62,409 nt of DNA from a virus. The translations under genes and the position numbers were made by a program. How positions within the stretch are numbered: position 1 is the stretch's first letter; every line of letters starts with the position of its first letter. Positions 14,355 through 23,028 of this stretch are shown one piece after another. Under the pieces are notes generated by a model. It was not told where the DNA came from. It did not search any database and worked only from the letters and a program-made list of their open reading frames with translations. The DNA lies in IMG/VR virus record IMGVR_UViG_3300042518_001073, positions 1-62,409 of that record; one strand, written 5' to 3'.

Positions 14355-16223
14355 CTAACCTTTCGCTTCGCCCCACGACGGGCCGATCTCGACGTCGACG
14401 CGGGAGGGGACTTCGAGACGGACGGCCTCTTGCATGATCCGTGATGCGTGGTCCGCGGTCTCTTTCCCATCGACACTGATCGCGATTTCGTCATGCACTT
14501 GCAGGAGGAGCCGCATCCCGGCCTTGTGCAGCGCGACCATGGCGGCTTTGGTCTGATCGGCCGCGGAGCCTTGGATGAGTCGGTTGAGACCCTTGTAGGT
14601 CATGGCGCGCTTGATCCGTGGGCCGTACTCAATGACGGCTTGTTCGCGCGGCAGTGCCTTGTTGATGCCGTACTCGACGGGCTCCCAGAGGGGGAAGCGG
14701 CATTTGCGCCCGAGTAGCGTACGGATCGAGCCGCCCGAGGCCGGGTGTTCGATGCGGCGCATGACGGCGTCGATCGTTCCGCGAAGGAAGGGGACTTTGG
14801 AATGGAAGGTGCCGATGAGTTCGGCGGCTTCGTCGAGCGGGAGGTCGAGGGAGTTGGCGAGCTTTTGCTTGCCCATTCCGTACATCAATCCGAGTCCGAT
14901 GGTCTTGGCGGCTTTGCGTTTGATCCCCGCCATATCTGCCACCATTTGGTGGAAGTCGGTGTTGGGATCGTTGCGGTATGCCTCCGCCATGCGCTCCGCT
15001 CCTGGGAGATCGAGTAGGGTAGCGTAGTGGACGAGAAGCCGAGGCTCCTGTGAGCTGAAGTCGTTGGCTGCCCAGAGCTGTCCTTCTTCAGGCAGGAAAA
15101 GCGATCGTACCAGCGGACCGATGATTTCATGGCGTGCGGGAACCTGTTGTAGGTTGGGGTTGTTCATGGAGAGGCGGCCGGTGACGGTGCCGCCGTCCTC
15201 CGATCGCATCTGGTTGATGTGCGGGTGGATACGTCCGTCGACGGCGCTATGTCGAAGGTAGGGCTCCAAGAAAGTTCCGTGGGTCTTGTTGAATTCTCGG
15301 GCTTCCACGATCAGCTTGGCCACCGGGTGGTCATGGCTATCAAGAAACGTCTTGGTAAAGCTAGGAAGTCCTGTCGCGGTCTTCGGGTACGGCAGCGAGA
15401 GCTTGTCGAATGCCTTGGCGATGCTCGCAGCGGCCCAGATGTCGACCTTCTCGCCCGAGAGCGACTTGATCTGCTTGATGTGCTCGAGCTCTTTGCGCTT
15501 GAACTCGTCGATGAGTTGCTCGCACTTCGGGCGATCGAAGCGGATGCCTTGGAAGGTGAGGTCGATGAGGATCGGCAGGAGTTCAGTCTCCAGCGTGAAG
15601 ATCGACTCGACCTCTTCCTTCTTGATGAGCGCCTTCAGGTGGTGCCAGAGCTTGAGTGTGAGGGCCGCGTCCTGCTCGGCGTAGTCCCCGACGTACATAG
15701 CGGGGAGTTTCCAAAGCTCTTTCTTGGCGTGTACGCCGAAGTCGGAGGCCGCGTCCTTGAGCCCCTGCTCGGACTTGATCTCCTTGAGGTAATCGAAGCC
15801 GAGTGAGTTGAGCGCGTAGCTGTAGCGGTTCTCATCGATCAGCGGCGCGGCGAGCATGGTGTCGTAGACCGTGCCGTTGACCGTGAAGCCTGATGCGCGG
15901 AGCCAGCCGAGGTCGTATGCAGCGTTGTGCATAATCTTGTCGCACGGCAGCTCGAGGACTTTCTTCATCCACCGATTGACGATGCGATCGTCGAGGTTGC
16001 CGCCGCCCTTGTGGGCGATGGGGAAGTAGCCCTTCCAGCCGTCTACCGCGATCGCATAGCCGACGATGTAGCCATCCTTCCGGGGCCATCCTGGGCCCAT
16101 CGACTCCATGTGGGGGTCACATGTTTCAAGGTCGATCGCAATCTCCGTTGCGCTAGAAAGATCTGGGAAAGAAGCAGGCGGCGTCCATTCGGACGGCCGC
16201 GGAAACAGGGGAACGGTGTTCAC
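14355..16223 (-). CDS. polA: DNA polymerase, family A, with 3'-5' exonuclease
   Basis: The replicative polymerase of the phage. The 622-residue protein has exonuclease motifs DLET (31-34), HNAAYD (99-104) and YAEQD (180-184), and polymerase motif A with D387 (NDFSSQEPR), motif B 435-448 (RKAAKTIGLGLMYG) and motif C VHDE (575-578). There is no 5'-3' exonuclease domain. The residue matching Phe762 of E. coli Pol I is leucine (L443). The start overlaps the helicase stop by ATGA, so they are made together. Confidence 0.97.
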   Translation of the reverse strand: MNTVPLFPRPSEWTPPASFPDLSSATEIAIDLETCDPHMESMGPGWPRKDGYIVGYAIAVDGWKGYFPIAHKGGGNLDDRIVNRWMKKVLELPCDKIMHNAAYDLGWLRASGFTVNGTVYDTMLAAPLIDENRYSYALNSLGFDYLKEIKSEQGLKDAASDFGVHAKKELWKLPAMYVGDYAEQDAALTLKLWHHLKALIKKEEVESIFTLETELLPILIDLTFQGIRFDRPKCEQLIDEFKRKELEHIKQIKSLSGEKVDIWAAASIAKAFDKLSLPYPKTATGLPSFTKTFLDSHDHPVAKLIVEAREFNKTHGTFLEPYLRHSAVDGRIHPHINQMRSEDGGTVTGRLSMNNPNLQQVPARHEIIGPLVRSLFLPEEGQLWAANDFSSQEPRLLVHYATLLDLPGAERMAEAYRNDPNTDFHQMVADMAGIKRKAAKTIGLGLMYGMGKQKLANSLDLPLDEAAELIGTFHSKVPFLRGTIDAVMRRIEHPASGGSIRTLLGRKCRFPLWEPVEYGINKALPREQAVIEYGPRIKRAMTYKGLNRLIQGSAADQTKAAMVALHKAGMRLLLQVHDEIAISVDGKETADHASRIMQEAVRLEVPSRVDVEIGPSWGEAKG

Positions 16224-17719
16224 AGTCTAAAAGCCTTTTGGGTGTTCTTGGGCAGCACAATGTGCAGAGTCTGCTTGGCACGGGTGATGCCAACGTAAAA
16301 GAGACGGTTGAGGTCATCGGCGTTGCGGTCGTACTCCTGCGCGAACTTCGTCGAGAGGTCGCTAATCAGAAGGACGTTGTCCGCCTCGCCGCCCTTGGCG
16401 CCGTGGATCGTGGAGAGTTTGATGGGCACTTTGCCCGTGAGCTTCACGCCTCGCCGCAGGAGAGCGACGATGTAGTTGCGCTTGTCCTCGCCGATCTTCG
16501 TGAGCGCCTCGTGCCAGATGGCATCGGTCAGCAGTCCGTGTTTCTCGGCAAGCAGGGCGTGTGTGTACATCGTGTGTACATCCGCCGTCTTCAGCCCCTT
16601 GTGTCCGTGCTTGATGAACTTGCCATCGAGGTACTTGTAGACGAGCTTGACCGTCTCGTAGGGAACTTCTTGCCCCTTACGCAGCCGCTCCCAACCCACT
16701 ACGGCGTGGATGACGGACTCGGGGATGCTCCGTTGTCCGTGGCGCTCGAAGAGTAGCCCTTGGGATTTGATCCACTCGTGCATGTCCGTGAGCATGTAGT
16801 TCGCGGCGGCGAGCACGAGCCACTCGCCCTGGGTGAGGTCGACGTGGTGGAAGTCGTTGTGGAAGATGATCGCGCCGCCTTCGGTGCGGGGCTTCCAGAC
16901 CTTGGGCTGGCGTTTGCGGATCCGTTTGACGACCTGGTCGGCGAGCGCGTGGATCTTAGAGGGCACTCGGTAGGACTGATCGAGGATGCGGATGTTGCCT
17001 TCGAGGGTCAGGAAGCTATCGACGTCGGCGCCGGCCCAAGTGTAGACCGCCTGATCGTCGTCCCCGGCGATATAGGTCTTCTCTGCCCGTTCGATCAGCT
17101 CTTTGACGAGCCGCCACTGGAGCTTGGAGAGATCCTGCGCTTCGTCAATAATTAGCGTCTTGAGCGACGGCAGCCGTTCCGGTTCGTCCACGACTCGCTC
17201 TAGGAGGTCGGTGAAATCCAGAAGACCATGTGAGGCTTTGTAATGTCTGTAAGCTCTGTCAACGTACTCGAAGTGATGCCACTCGATCGTCATGCCGCTC
17301 TCGTTGTAGTGCTGGCGAAGATCCTTTCCCTTGATTCGCGCGATGTTCACCTCGTTCAGGATCGGGTGGTCGGCCTTGATGGCAAACTCCTCTTCTCCCT
17401 GCTCAACGGCGAGCTCGATCCCCGCTTCCTTCGCGAACTCTGCGTAGTGCTGCGGCGACATCATGTCCCTGGGGCCGATGCCGAGGCAGCGGTAGGCAAG
17501 TGAGTGCAGCGTACGGAACCATGGGAAGTCGAGATCCGGGTTCAAGTGCGGGAACTTCTGCGTCGCGCGATCACGCGCTTCGGTTGCGGCCTTGCGGGTG
17601 AAAGCGTAGTACCCGATCTGGGTCGGATGGACATCCGCAGCCAACTCCCGCTCTACAACGGAAAGCAGATAGGTCGTCTTGCCAGCGCCCGGAGGGCCGA
17701 ATACTTTCTCGACGCTCAT
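16220..17719 (-). CDS. UvrD/Rep-like SF1 DNA helicase
   Basis: The 499-residue protein has SF1A motifs in order: Walker A GPPGAGKTT (8-16), DEAQD (192-196), GDDDQAVYTWAG (about 219-230), a motif near SYRVP, STIHGAKGGEADNV and YVGITRAK near the C-terminus. It unwinds DNA 3'-5' in its family and here probably serves replication with the polymerase, to which it is coupled by start-stop overlap. Confidence 0.95.
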   Translation of the reverse strand: MSVEKVFGPPGAGKTTYLLSVVERELAADVHPTQIGYYAFTRKAATEARDRATQKFPHLNPDLDFPWFRTLHSLAYRCLGIGPRDMMSPQHYAEFAKEAGIELAVEQGEEEFAIKADHPILNEVNIARIKGKDLRQHYNESGMTIEWHHFEYVDRAYRHYKASHGLLDFTDLLERVVDEPERLPSLKTLIIDEAQDLSKLQWRLVKELIERAEKTYIAGDDDQAVYTWAGADVDSFLTLEGNIRILDQSYRVPSKIHALADQVVKRIRKRQPKVWKPRTEGGAIIFHNDFHHVDLTQGEWLVLAAANYMLTDMHEWIKSQGLLFERHGQRSIPESVIHAVVGWERLRKGQEVPYETVKLVYKYLDGKFIKHGHKGLKTADVHTMYTHALLAEKHGLLTDAIWHEALTKIGEDKRNYIVALLRRGVKLTGKVPIKLSTIHGAKGGEADNVLLISDLSTKFAQEYDRNADDLNRLFYVGITRAKQTLHIVLPKNTQKAFRL

Positions 17720-17892
17720 GGTTCCATCGGCGGTGAGGGGTAATACGGGGCGAGCGTGATCATGAAACGCTCGGGCTCTTCCTGGCGCTTGTCGTCCGCA
17801 TCGCGATAGTCGTCGTACACGCCGACCACGATGCTGCCGTGATCGAGCGCGACGTACATGACGACGAAGACCATGCGCTGATGGTTATTCAC
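17716..17892 (-). CDS. Small phage protein, unknown
   Basis: The roughly 58-residue frame starts GTG at 17890-17892, overlapping the upstream stop, after GGAGG; an ATG at 17872-17874 is the alternative (52 residues). It contains GSIVVGVYDDYRDADDKRQE and ends in a proline-rich tail. It overlaps the helicase start by 4 nt. No family recognised. Confidence 0.6.
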   Translation of the reverse strand: MNNHQRMVFVVMYVALDHGSIVVGVYDDYRDADDKRQEEPERFMITLAPYYPSPPMEP

Positions 17893-18175
17893 GCTGCTCG
17901 GCCTCCTGATCCTCGACCATCTCGTTGACCTTTTGCATGGTGCACGGCCAGACGATGATGGGCGTTGTCTTGCCGACGTACGCGCCTTCGATGTTGTAGC
18001 TGATGTACTCGAGCGCCTCCTCGTAACCCATGCCCGAGTCGGAGATGAGAATGCCGACAAGGGCGTCGCCGTTGTAAATCAACGTATCTAGTCGTTCGGC
18101 ACTACCGTCAGGACTCTTTTGCCAAACGGTCGCGATGCCAATCAATGCGCTATCAAAGCCGTCTATCTTGAGCAT
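17885..18175 (-). CDS. Conserved phage protein of unknown function
   Basis: The 96-residue product matches a protein type found in very many phages next to replication genes: MLKIDGFDSALIGIATVW, then DTLIYNGDALVGIL, GMGYEEALEYISYNIEGAYV and GKTTPIIVWP. Its role is unknown. Start shares a base with the primase stop. Confidence 0.88.
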   Translation of the reverse strand: MLKIDGFDSALIGIATVWQKSPDGSAERLDTLIYNGDALVGILISDSGMGYEEALEYISYNIEGAYVGKTTPIIVWPCTMQKVNEMVEDQEAEQRE

Positions 18176-19707
18176 TAGAATGGACTCCTGCCTTTCTTCT
18201 GTTCTGGCGTATCAAACGGGGAATCCTGTCTTTCAAAGCGCGGCATGCGCCAGCAGCGCACGGTGCGGTTCTTGAGAAACAGACTGATCGGCTCGCCACC
18301 GATATCGCGGATACGCTGTGCGATCTTTGGCGACGAGAGGCCCTTGAAGTTGTTGCGCAGAAGGTGCTGGTTCAGATCCTTCATGCGGAAGTACGTCTTG
18401 CCCTCATCATCATTCGTCCACGGGCGACCGAGCAGCATCTCGTCCCGATCCATCGCCTGTTGCAAATGTGTGCAGAACTCCTCGAGCAGGTCATTGAACT
18501 GCCCCGTGACCGTTGTGTCTTCGCTCGCGACCGTGATCTGTTCGGTCTCGACCATCTCGACGAGCAGGGCGTTCAGAAGCTGCTCCCAATCCTGCTTGCG
18601 CACGGCAGGGGGCAGCACGTTCAACTTCTCCACGCATGCCTTTTGAAAGGCGATCTGGTTGAAGAGGCTTTCGGTGTCGAGCTCGATGCGCTTGCCGTTG
18701 ACATCGAGGAACCACAGGGGCGGTTCGCTCGCGTACTTGGAGAGCGCGGAGAGCTGCGGGGAGTCTGGCCCGTGGGCCCCGATCCCGTGTTTGCGAGTCC
18801 TGCACAGGCCGCTATTGCAGAAGGCGTTGAGCGGTGCGTCCTTGCACTTGTACTTGTAGTCCTTCTTGTTGAGCTGCTTGATGATGACCTGGAGCTCGTT
18901 GTTCGGCAGCGGAGGGCTGACGTACTTGAAGTTGTACTCAAGGATCAAGTTGTCCCACGTACCGGGGTGCGCCTTCTTGAGGTATGTGCCGATCGCGAAG
19001 AGCGCGTTGTTCCGTGTTCCTTCGGGAACGCCTTGTGCGCAGATCGCCTGAAGGCACGGCGGCCCGTCCTTGACTGGCGTCTCCGCGGCCTTGGGGGCCT
19101 CGGGGATCTTGAGGTCTTTGTCCTGCACGAACTTGTCGTACAGCGCGTAAAACTCTTCGAGCGTTGCGGCCTTGCCCTCATCGTTGAAGGCGTAGCGCAT
19201 CGTGTCGTCGCCGCCGAAGTACGGCAGGTTCAGGAAGTTCCCGGTATCGCCGCGCTCGACGAGGATCTCCGATTGCTTCGGGAAGATCTCGCGACCGGCC
19301 TCGCCGAGTAACGCCGCCGCGCCCTTGAGATACTTTTGCATCTCGGCAGCAGGGATCGGCTCTTTGGTAAACAGGAATACGTGCGCGCCGCCAGACTTAC
19401 TGCGGCACACGACAAGGGGCAGCTCGAGGCTGCGGATCTTTTTGATCAGCCCAGCATGATCCAGAGGATACTGATCAATATCAATGCATCCCCAAATGCA
19501 GGAATTGTCCGCACGAATAGGGATGATGCCGAGGGAAGGCTCCACACCTTCCAAATGCTTTTGCCAAAGTTCATCGGTTGGGGGCTTGCGAACGACAACG
19601 GCCTTCCCGGCTTGTTTGCCGTTGCCCTTTTCGCCCTCGATTTTGTAGGTTCCATAGGCAATATCCAAGCCCGTGAATATCGCTTTGAACCGTGTGATAT
19701 CGGTCAT
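18175..19707 (-). CDS. Primase-like protein (archaeo-eukaryotic primase type)
   Basis: The 510-residue protein resembles the archaeo-eukaryotic-type primase domain known from TOTE-type systems. Seen are the metal-binding CIDIDQYPLD (D76, D78), RSKSGGAHVFLF (102-113), FPKQSE and GNFLNLPYFGG. A cysteine cluster near 308-325 (KCKDAPLNAFCNSGLC) suits a zinc site. The C-terminal half has a helical domain ending in FLKNRTVRCWRMP, which resembles a winged-helix end. It likely lays down primers for the phage polymerase. No separate replicative DnaB-type helicase was seen. Confidence 0.82.
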   Translation of the reverse strand: MTDITRFKAIFTGLDIAYGTYKIEGEKGNGKQAGKAVVVRKPPTDELWQKHLEGVEPSLGIIPIRADNSCIWGCIDIDQYPLDHAGLIKKIRSLELPLVVCRSKSGGAHVFLFTKEPIPAAEMQKYLKGAAALLGEAGREIFPKQSEILVERGDTGNFLNLPYFGGDDTMRYAFNDEGKAATLEEFYALYDKFVQDKDLKIPEAPKAAETPVKDGPPCLQAICAQGVPEGTRNNALFAIGTYLKKAHPGTWDNLILEYNFKYVSPPLPNNELQVIIKQLNKKDYKYKCKDAPLNAFCNSGLCRTRKHGIGAHGPDSPQLSALSKYASEPPLWFLDVNGKRIELDTESLFNQIAFQKACVEKLNVLPPAVRKQDWEQLLNALLVEMVETEQITVASEDTTVTGQFNDLLEEFCTHLQQAMDRDEMLLGRPWTNDDEGKTYFRMKDLNQHLLRNNFKGLSSPKIAQRIRDIGGEPISLFLKNRTVRCWRMPRFERQDSPFDTPEQKKGRSPF

Positions 19708-19725
19708 TTCTGCTTTCTCGAAAGA

Positions 19726-19776
19726 GGGGGCCTACTAACAATAAGTGGTTGCGGGGATGCATTGCTTTCGGCCCCC
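19726..19776 (-). promoter_or_regulatory. Long-loop inverted repeat between ssDNA-binding and primase genes
   Basis: The arms GGGGGCC (19726-19732) and GGCCCCC (19770-19776) could pair in the mRNA around a loop of about 37 nt. It sits in the only gap of this operon stretch and could reduce expression of the downstream primase relative to the binding protein. No T-run follows. Confidence 0.4.
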
Positions 19777-19784
19777 GGAAAACA

Positions 19785-20558
19785 TCAGAACGGAACCGCA
19801 CCCGAAGCGGATTCCGCGCCTTCACCTTCGTGCTTCGTCTTCACCTGGCCGGAGCTAACCGACTGGGCAAAAGCCTTTGCAATCTGGTAAACGCCTTCGT
19901 CTTCGACCGTACCGATACGTTCGACTTCCCAACCGAACCACTTGCCCTTGTCGTTCGACTCGGCTTGCGTGGTCAGGCGGTACAACTGCGAGTACATCGG
20001 CGGGGTGAAGAGACCGTTCTTACCCTGCAACTTCACCGACTGCATCATGCTGTTCCACTTGCGGCTCTTCTTGAGCTGCGTGGACTTCATGACGATGAGC
20101 GCCGGCGCAGGTACGCCGTTCTCGTCCACCACCATCACGTAGTGATTGGCTGTGTTCTCGATGTAGTTGCCGTTGTCGAGGTAGTCCTTGTTCTCGCCCG
20201 GTTCGCGATGCGTACGCGACAAGATATCGGAGGTCGACGGGTAGATATGGATCGGAGCGCCCGATCCGCTACCACGCGGAGCCCACTCGATGTACTGACG
20301 CACGTATGCGCACGGGATGACTTGGATGCCCTTCTTACCGTCGTAGAGCTGCCCCGTCACGCTGTTGTAGATCATGCCGGGAAGGGCCCCGTCAATCTCG
20401 CCGACTTCCGGCGACGTGTTGGTGAGAAGGCGCAGGAACGGCAGGGCGAAGTCGTCCTGGTTCATGCCAGCAAAGCTGCTGCTGGCATCCTCCTCAAACG
20501 CGGTGGCGATGGCCAGAGCGGTGCCCTGGGTCTTTTCTGCAAGTGCTGATTTAGCCAT
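19785..20558 (-). CDS. Probable ssDNA-binding protein
   Basis: The 257-residue protein lies at the head of the replication operon. Its ending ESASGAVPF recalls the acidic, Pro-Phe-terminated tail by which ssDNA-binding proteins recruit partners. The body has beta-rich segments (GMIYNSVTGQLYDGKKGIQV, HYVMVVDENGVPAPALIVMK). I recall similar phage proteins annotated as ssDNA-binding, but no single decisive motif is present. Confidence 0.65.
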   Translation of the reverse strand: MAKSALAEKTQGTALAIATAFEEDASSSFAGMNQDDFALPFLRLLTNTSPEVGEIDGALPGMIYNSVTGQLYDGKKGIQVIPCAYVRQYIEWAPRGSGSGAPIHIYPSTSDILSRTHREPGENKDYLDNGNYIENTANHYVMVVDENGVPAPALIVMKSTQLKKSRKWNSMMQSVKLQGKNGLFTPPMYSQLYRLTTQAESNDKGKWFGWEVERIGTVEDEGVYQIAKAFAQSVSSGQVKTKHEGEGAESASGAVPF

Positions 20559-20578
20559 TTGTATTGGTCCTTGGTTAA

Positions 20579-21133
20579 TTAAGATTTAATCGTCGCTTTT
20601 TTGCCGATGAAGGCACCAAACAGTTCCGTGGGGAACTCTTGGCCACGCTCCACCCGCTCCTTGACCCAGGCCTTGAGGGTCTGGGGTTCTATCTTCTCGG
20701 ACTGATCGGCCGGATAGCCTTGCTGCCCGAGTAGATTCAGTAGACGAGCGCAAAGCTCGTCCTCGCCGCGGCCGAAACGGACGCTGACGGTGTTCTTGAT
20801 GATGTCGTCAAAGCCGTGGTCACGAAGCCACTGGAAGGCTTCCGCGCGTCGGGCTTCGCTGATTGAAGCACTGTAGAAGGGCTTGATGTCGATCGAGCTG
20901 CCGTCGTCCATACGGAACGACGTCATCCCGAGCTCGGCAAGCGCCTCTGGCAGGGCTTCTTCTGTGATCTTACGGAACTGGGACTTAAGCTCCTTGAGCG
21001 TGTCCTCCTGATCCGCGATCTCCTTCTCGATCTGCTTGGCGCGACGCGCCAGAGCCGAGATTCCCGAGAGCTGGTCGTTTCCGACTTTCAGCGCATCGGC
21101 TTCACTTTCAAATAAGCTCGTAAGGCTCATCAT
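20579..21133 (-). CDS. Conserved phage protein with N-terminal coiled coil
   Basis: The 184-residue product has a coiled-coil N-terminal half (QIEKEIADQEDTLKELKSQF), then a beta/alpha domain (GMTSFRMDDGSSIDIKPFYS) and the ending KAWVKERVERGQEFPTELFG. I recognise the pattern from proteins next to ssDNA-binding and exonuclease genes in many phages; role unknown. Start is one of two adjacent ATG codons after AGAAAGGAG. Confidence 0.82.
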   Translation of the reverse strand: MMSLTSLFESEADALKVGNDQLSGISALARRAKQIEKEIADQEDTLKELKSQFRKITEEALPEALAELGMTSFRMDDGSSIDIKPFYSASISEARRAEAFQWLRDHGFDDIIKNTVSVRFGRGEDELCARLLNLLGQQGYPADQSEKIEPQTLKAWVKERVERGQEFPTELFGAFIGKKATIKS

Positions 21134-21452
21134 GTTCTCCTTTCTTGAAAAGATCCACCTCGAGCGGGATGTAGCGGCGTTCCCGCTTATCCCACTTGAG
21201 ACACTTGAAACGACCATTGTTTTTGAATGCCGCTACAGCACAACAGATGCCTATCGCTGACGGGTCACCGATGAGGAGCAGATAGTCCGCATCGGTAAAC
21301 TTGTCGAGCTTCCGCTGGATCCGACGCACGGTCGGCATCACGGAAAAGGCTATCTGTGCATTGGGCGGCAGAATGGTCTCAATCTGGCCGTAATCGAGAG
21401 CACTTGCAATGTTGTGCTGCAAAGTCTCGGAAACGACATACACCGTAGGCAC
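21108..21452 (-). CDS. Conserved phage protein, first gene of replication operon
   Basis: The 114-residue product starts with GTG at 21450-21452 (VPTVYVVSETLQHNIASALD), after AGAAAGGAG. It contains FTDADYLLLIGDPSAIGICC and CLKWDKRERRYIPLEVDL, a widespread phage pattern of unknown role. A sigma70-like promoter lies just upstream. Confidence 0.85.
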   Translation of the reverse strand: MPTVYVVSETLQHNIASALDYGQIETILPPNAQIAFSVMPTVRRIQRKLDKFTDADYLLLIGDPSAIGICCAVAAFKNNGRFKCLKWDKRERRYIPLEVDLFKKGEHDEPYELI

Positions 21453-21483
21453 TGATATTTCTCCTTTCTCAAAACCCGGGGCC

Positions 21484-21512
21484 AGTGTAGACTCGCGCTT
21501 CAGGGATTGCAA
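21484..21512 (-). promoter_or_regulatory. Sigma70-like promoter with palindromic operator
   Basis: On the minus strand TTGCAA (21507-21512), 17 nt, and TACACT (21484-21489) fit -35 and -10 boxes for the leftward replication operon. The -35 lies in the centre of an 18-bp near-palindrome, CAGGG-A-TTGCAA-G-CCCTG (21501-21518), a likely repressor site. It lies between divergent genes. Confidence 0.6.
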
Positions 21513-21536
21513 GCCCTGTTAGAAAGCGAGAGGAAC

Positions 21537-22988
21537 ATGAGCCAATTCTTACAGACGTATCGGTTTAAAAACAAGCCTTTTGTTCACCAAGCAGCGTACC
21601 TACAACGCTTTTGGGATCATCGAGTAGCTGCATTATTTGCAGATACCGGCACAGGCAAGAGCTACATGCTCATCAACAACATTGCGATGTTGTATGACCA
21701 AGGCCGCATCAATGCGGCATTGATCGTCGCGCCGAAAGGTGTGTATCGCAATTGGTTGCGAGTGGAAATTCCAAAACACCTTCCCGAGCACGTTGTACAT
21801 CGTGTAGCGCTGTGGACTCCAGCACCACGCAAAGCAGAACAGCAGGCGCTTGATTCATTGTTCGAGATCACTGAAGACCTGAAGATCTTGATCATGAACA
21901 TCGAAGCATTCTCCACGCCTAAAGGCACTGCATTTGCCAAGCGGTTTCTGCTCGTTCACAACGCAATGATGGCGATCGATGAAAGCACGACCATCAAGAA
22001 CCACACGGCAAAACGTGCAAAAAACACTGTAAAAATAGGCAAAGAAGCTAAGTACCGACGGATCATGACGGGCTCTCCTGTGACAAAGAGTCCGATGGAT
22101 CTTTACCAACAATGCGAGTTCCTGTCGCCAGACTGCCTAGATTCACCGAGCTTTTATTCGTTCCAGGCGCGATATGCGCACGTCATTGAAAGGCGACTAG
22201 CCTCGCATTCCTTCAAACAGGTTGTTGGGTATCAACGTCTTGATGAACTCAAAGAAAAAGTAGATCGCTTTAGTTTTCGTGTGCGCAAGGATGAATGCTT
22301 TGATTTGCCAGACAAGATATTTTTGAAGCGTGAGGTTGAACTTAGTCCAGAACAGCGTCGCGCGTATGATCAAATGGTAAAGGCCGCGCTTGCTACTTTT
22401 GAGCAGGGCATGACTACAACGGTAAACGTGCTTACGCAGATCATGCGCCTACAGCAAATCGTATGCGGGCATGTCACGCTTGACAACGGCCAGATCGTAT
22501 CACTGCGAAATAACCGCATGGATGAACTGTTAGCGGCCACCGAAGAATCCGACGGAAAGATCATCATTTGGGCGCACTTTCGGCAGGACATTGAGGCTAT
22601 CAAGTTGCTGCTTTCAAAACAGTATGGGATGGAGTCCGTGGCGACTTACTTTGGGGACACGGAGGGGGAAGAAAGAGCCGAGATTGTGGCGAGATTCCAG
22701 GATCCAGATAGTGGACTGCGGTTTTTTGTCGGTCAGCCGAGGACAGGGGGGTACGGCCTTACCCTGACCGCTGCGCATACGATGATTTATTACTCAAATA
22801 GCTATGACCTTGAAGTACGACTGCAATCAGAGGCGCGGATCGATCGTTATGGTCAGACCAACAAAATGACCTATATCGACCTCATGGCCCCGGACACCGT
22901 GGACGAAAAGATCGTCGAAGCCCTTCAAAAGAAGATGGATATTGCCAATCTCGTCCTTGGGGAAAAGGCCCGTGACTGGATCAAGTGA
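21537..22988 (+). CDS. SNF2-type SF2 DNA helicase/translocase
   Basis: The 483-residue protein has SF2 helicase motifs: DTGTGKSYM (36-44), a DExx box IDESTTIKNHTAKR near 148-160, TGSP, and the C-terminal helicase half with GKIIIWAHFRQD, FVGQPRTGGYGLTL and the arginine-finger motif SEARIDRYGQTNK. Phage members are thought to help replication or recombination. It starts at ATG 21537 after GAGAGGAA and is divergent from the replication operon. Confidence 0.92.
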   Translation: MSQFLQTYRFKNKPFVHQAAYLQRFWDHRVAALFADTGTGKSYMLINNIAMLYDQGRINAALIVAPKGVYRNWLRVEIPKHLPEHVVHRVALWTPAPRKAEQQALDSLFEITEDLKILIMNIEAFSTPKGTAFAKRFLLVHNAMMAIDESTTIKNHTAKRAKNTVKIGKEAKYRRIMTGSPVTKSPMDLYQQCEFLSPDCLDSPSFYSFQARYAHVIERRLASHSFKQVVGYQRLDELKEKVDRFSFRVRKDECFDLPDKIFLKREVELSPEQRRAYDQMVKAALATFEQGMTTTVNVLTQIMRLQQIVCGHVTLDNGQIVSLRNNRMDELLAATEESDGKIIIWAHFRQDIEAIKLLLSKQYGMESVATYFGDTEGEERAEIVARFQDPDSGLRFFVGQPRTGGYGLTLTAAHTMIYYSNSYDLEVRLQSEARIDRYGQTNKMTYIDLMAPDTVDEKIVEALQKKMDIANLVLGEKARDWIK

Positions 22989-23017
22989 CATGTGGTAGGA
23001 TTGTCTTATCACATGTC
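22987..23017. promoter_or_regulatory. 8-bp inverted repeat between helicase and endonuclease-like genes
   Basis: gacatgtg (22987-22994) and cacatgtc (23010-23017) are exact inverted copies with a 15-nt loop. The site overlaps the helicase stop and lies 12 bp before the next start, so it could be an operator or an RNA stem controlling the downstream gene. Confidence 0.5.
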
Positions 23018-23028
23018 GCGAGGGATTT

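Noticed and set aside
14355-16223. Membership in the HMO-2011 podovirus group
   Set aside because: The polymerase lacks the DnaJ-like central insertion typical for that group as I remember it; no other decisive marker was found.
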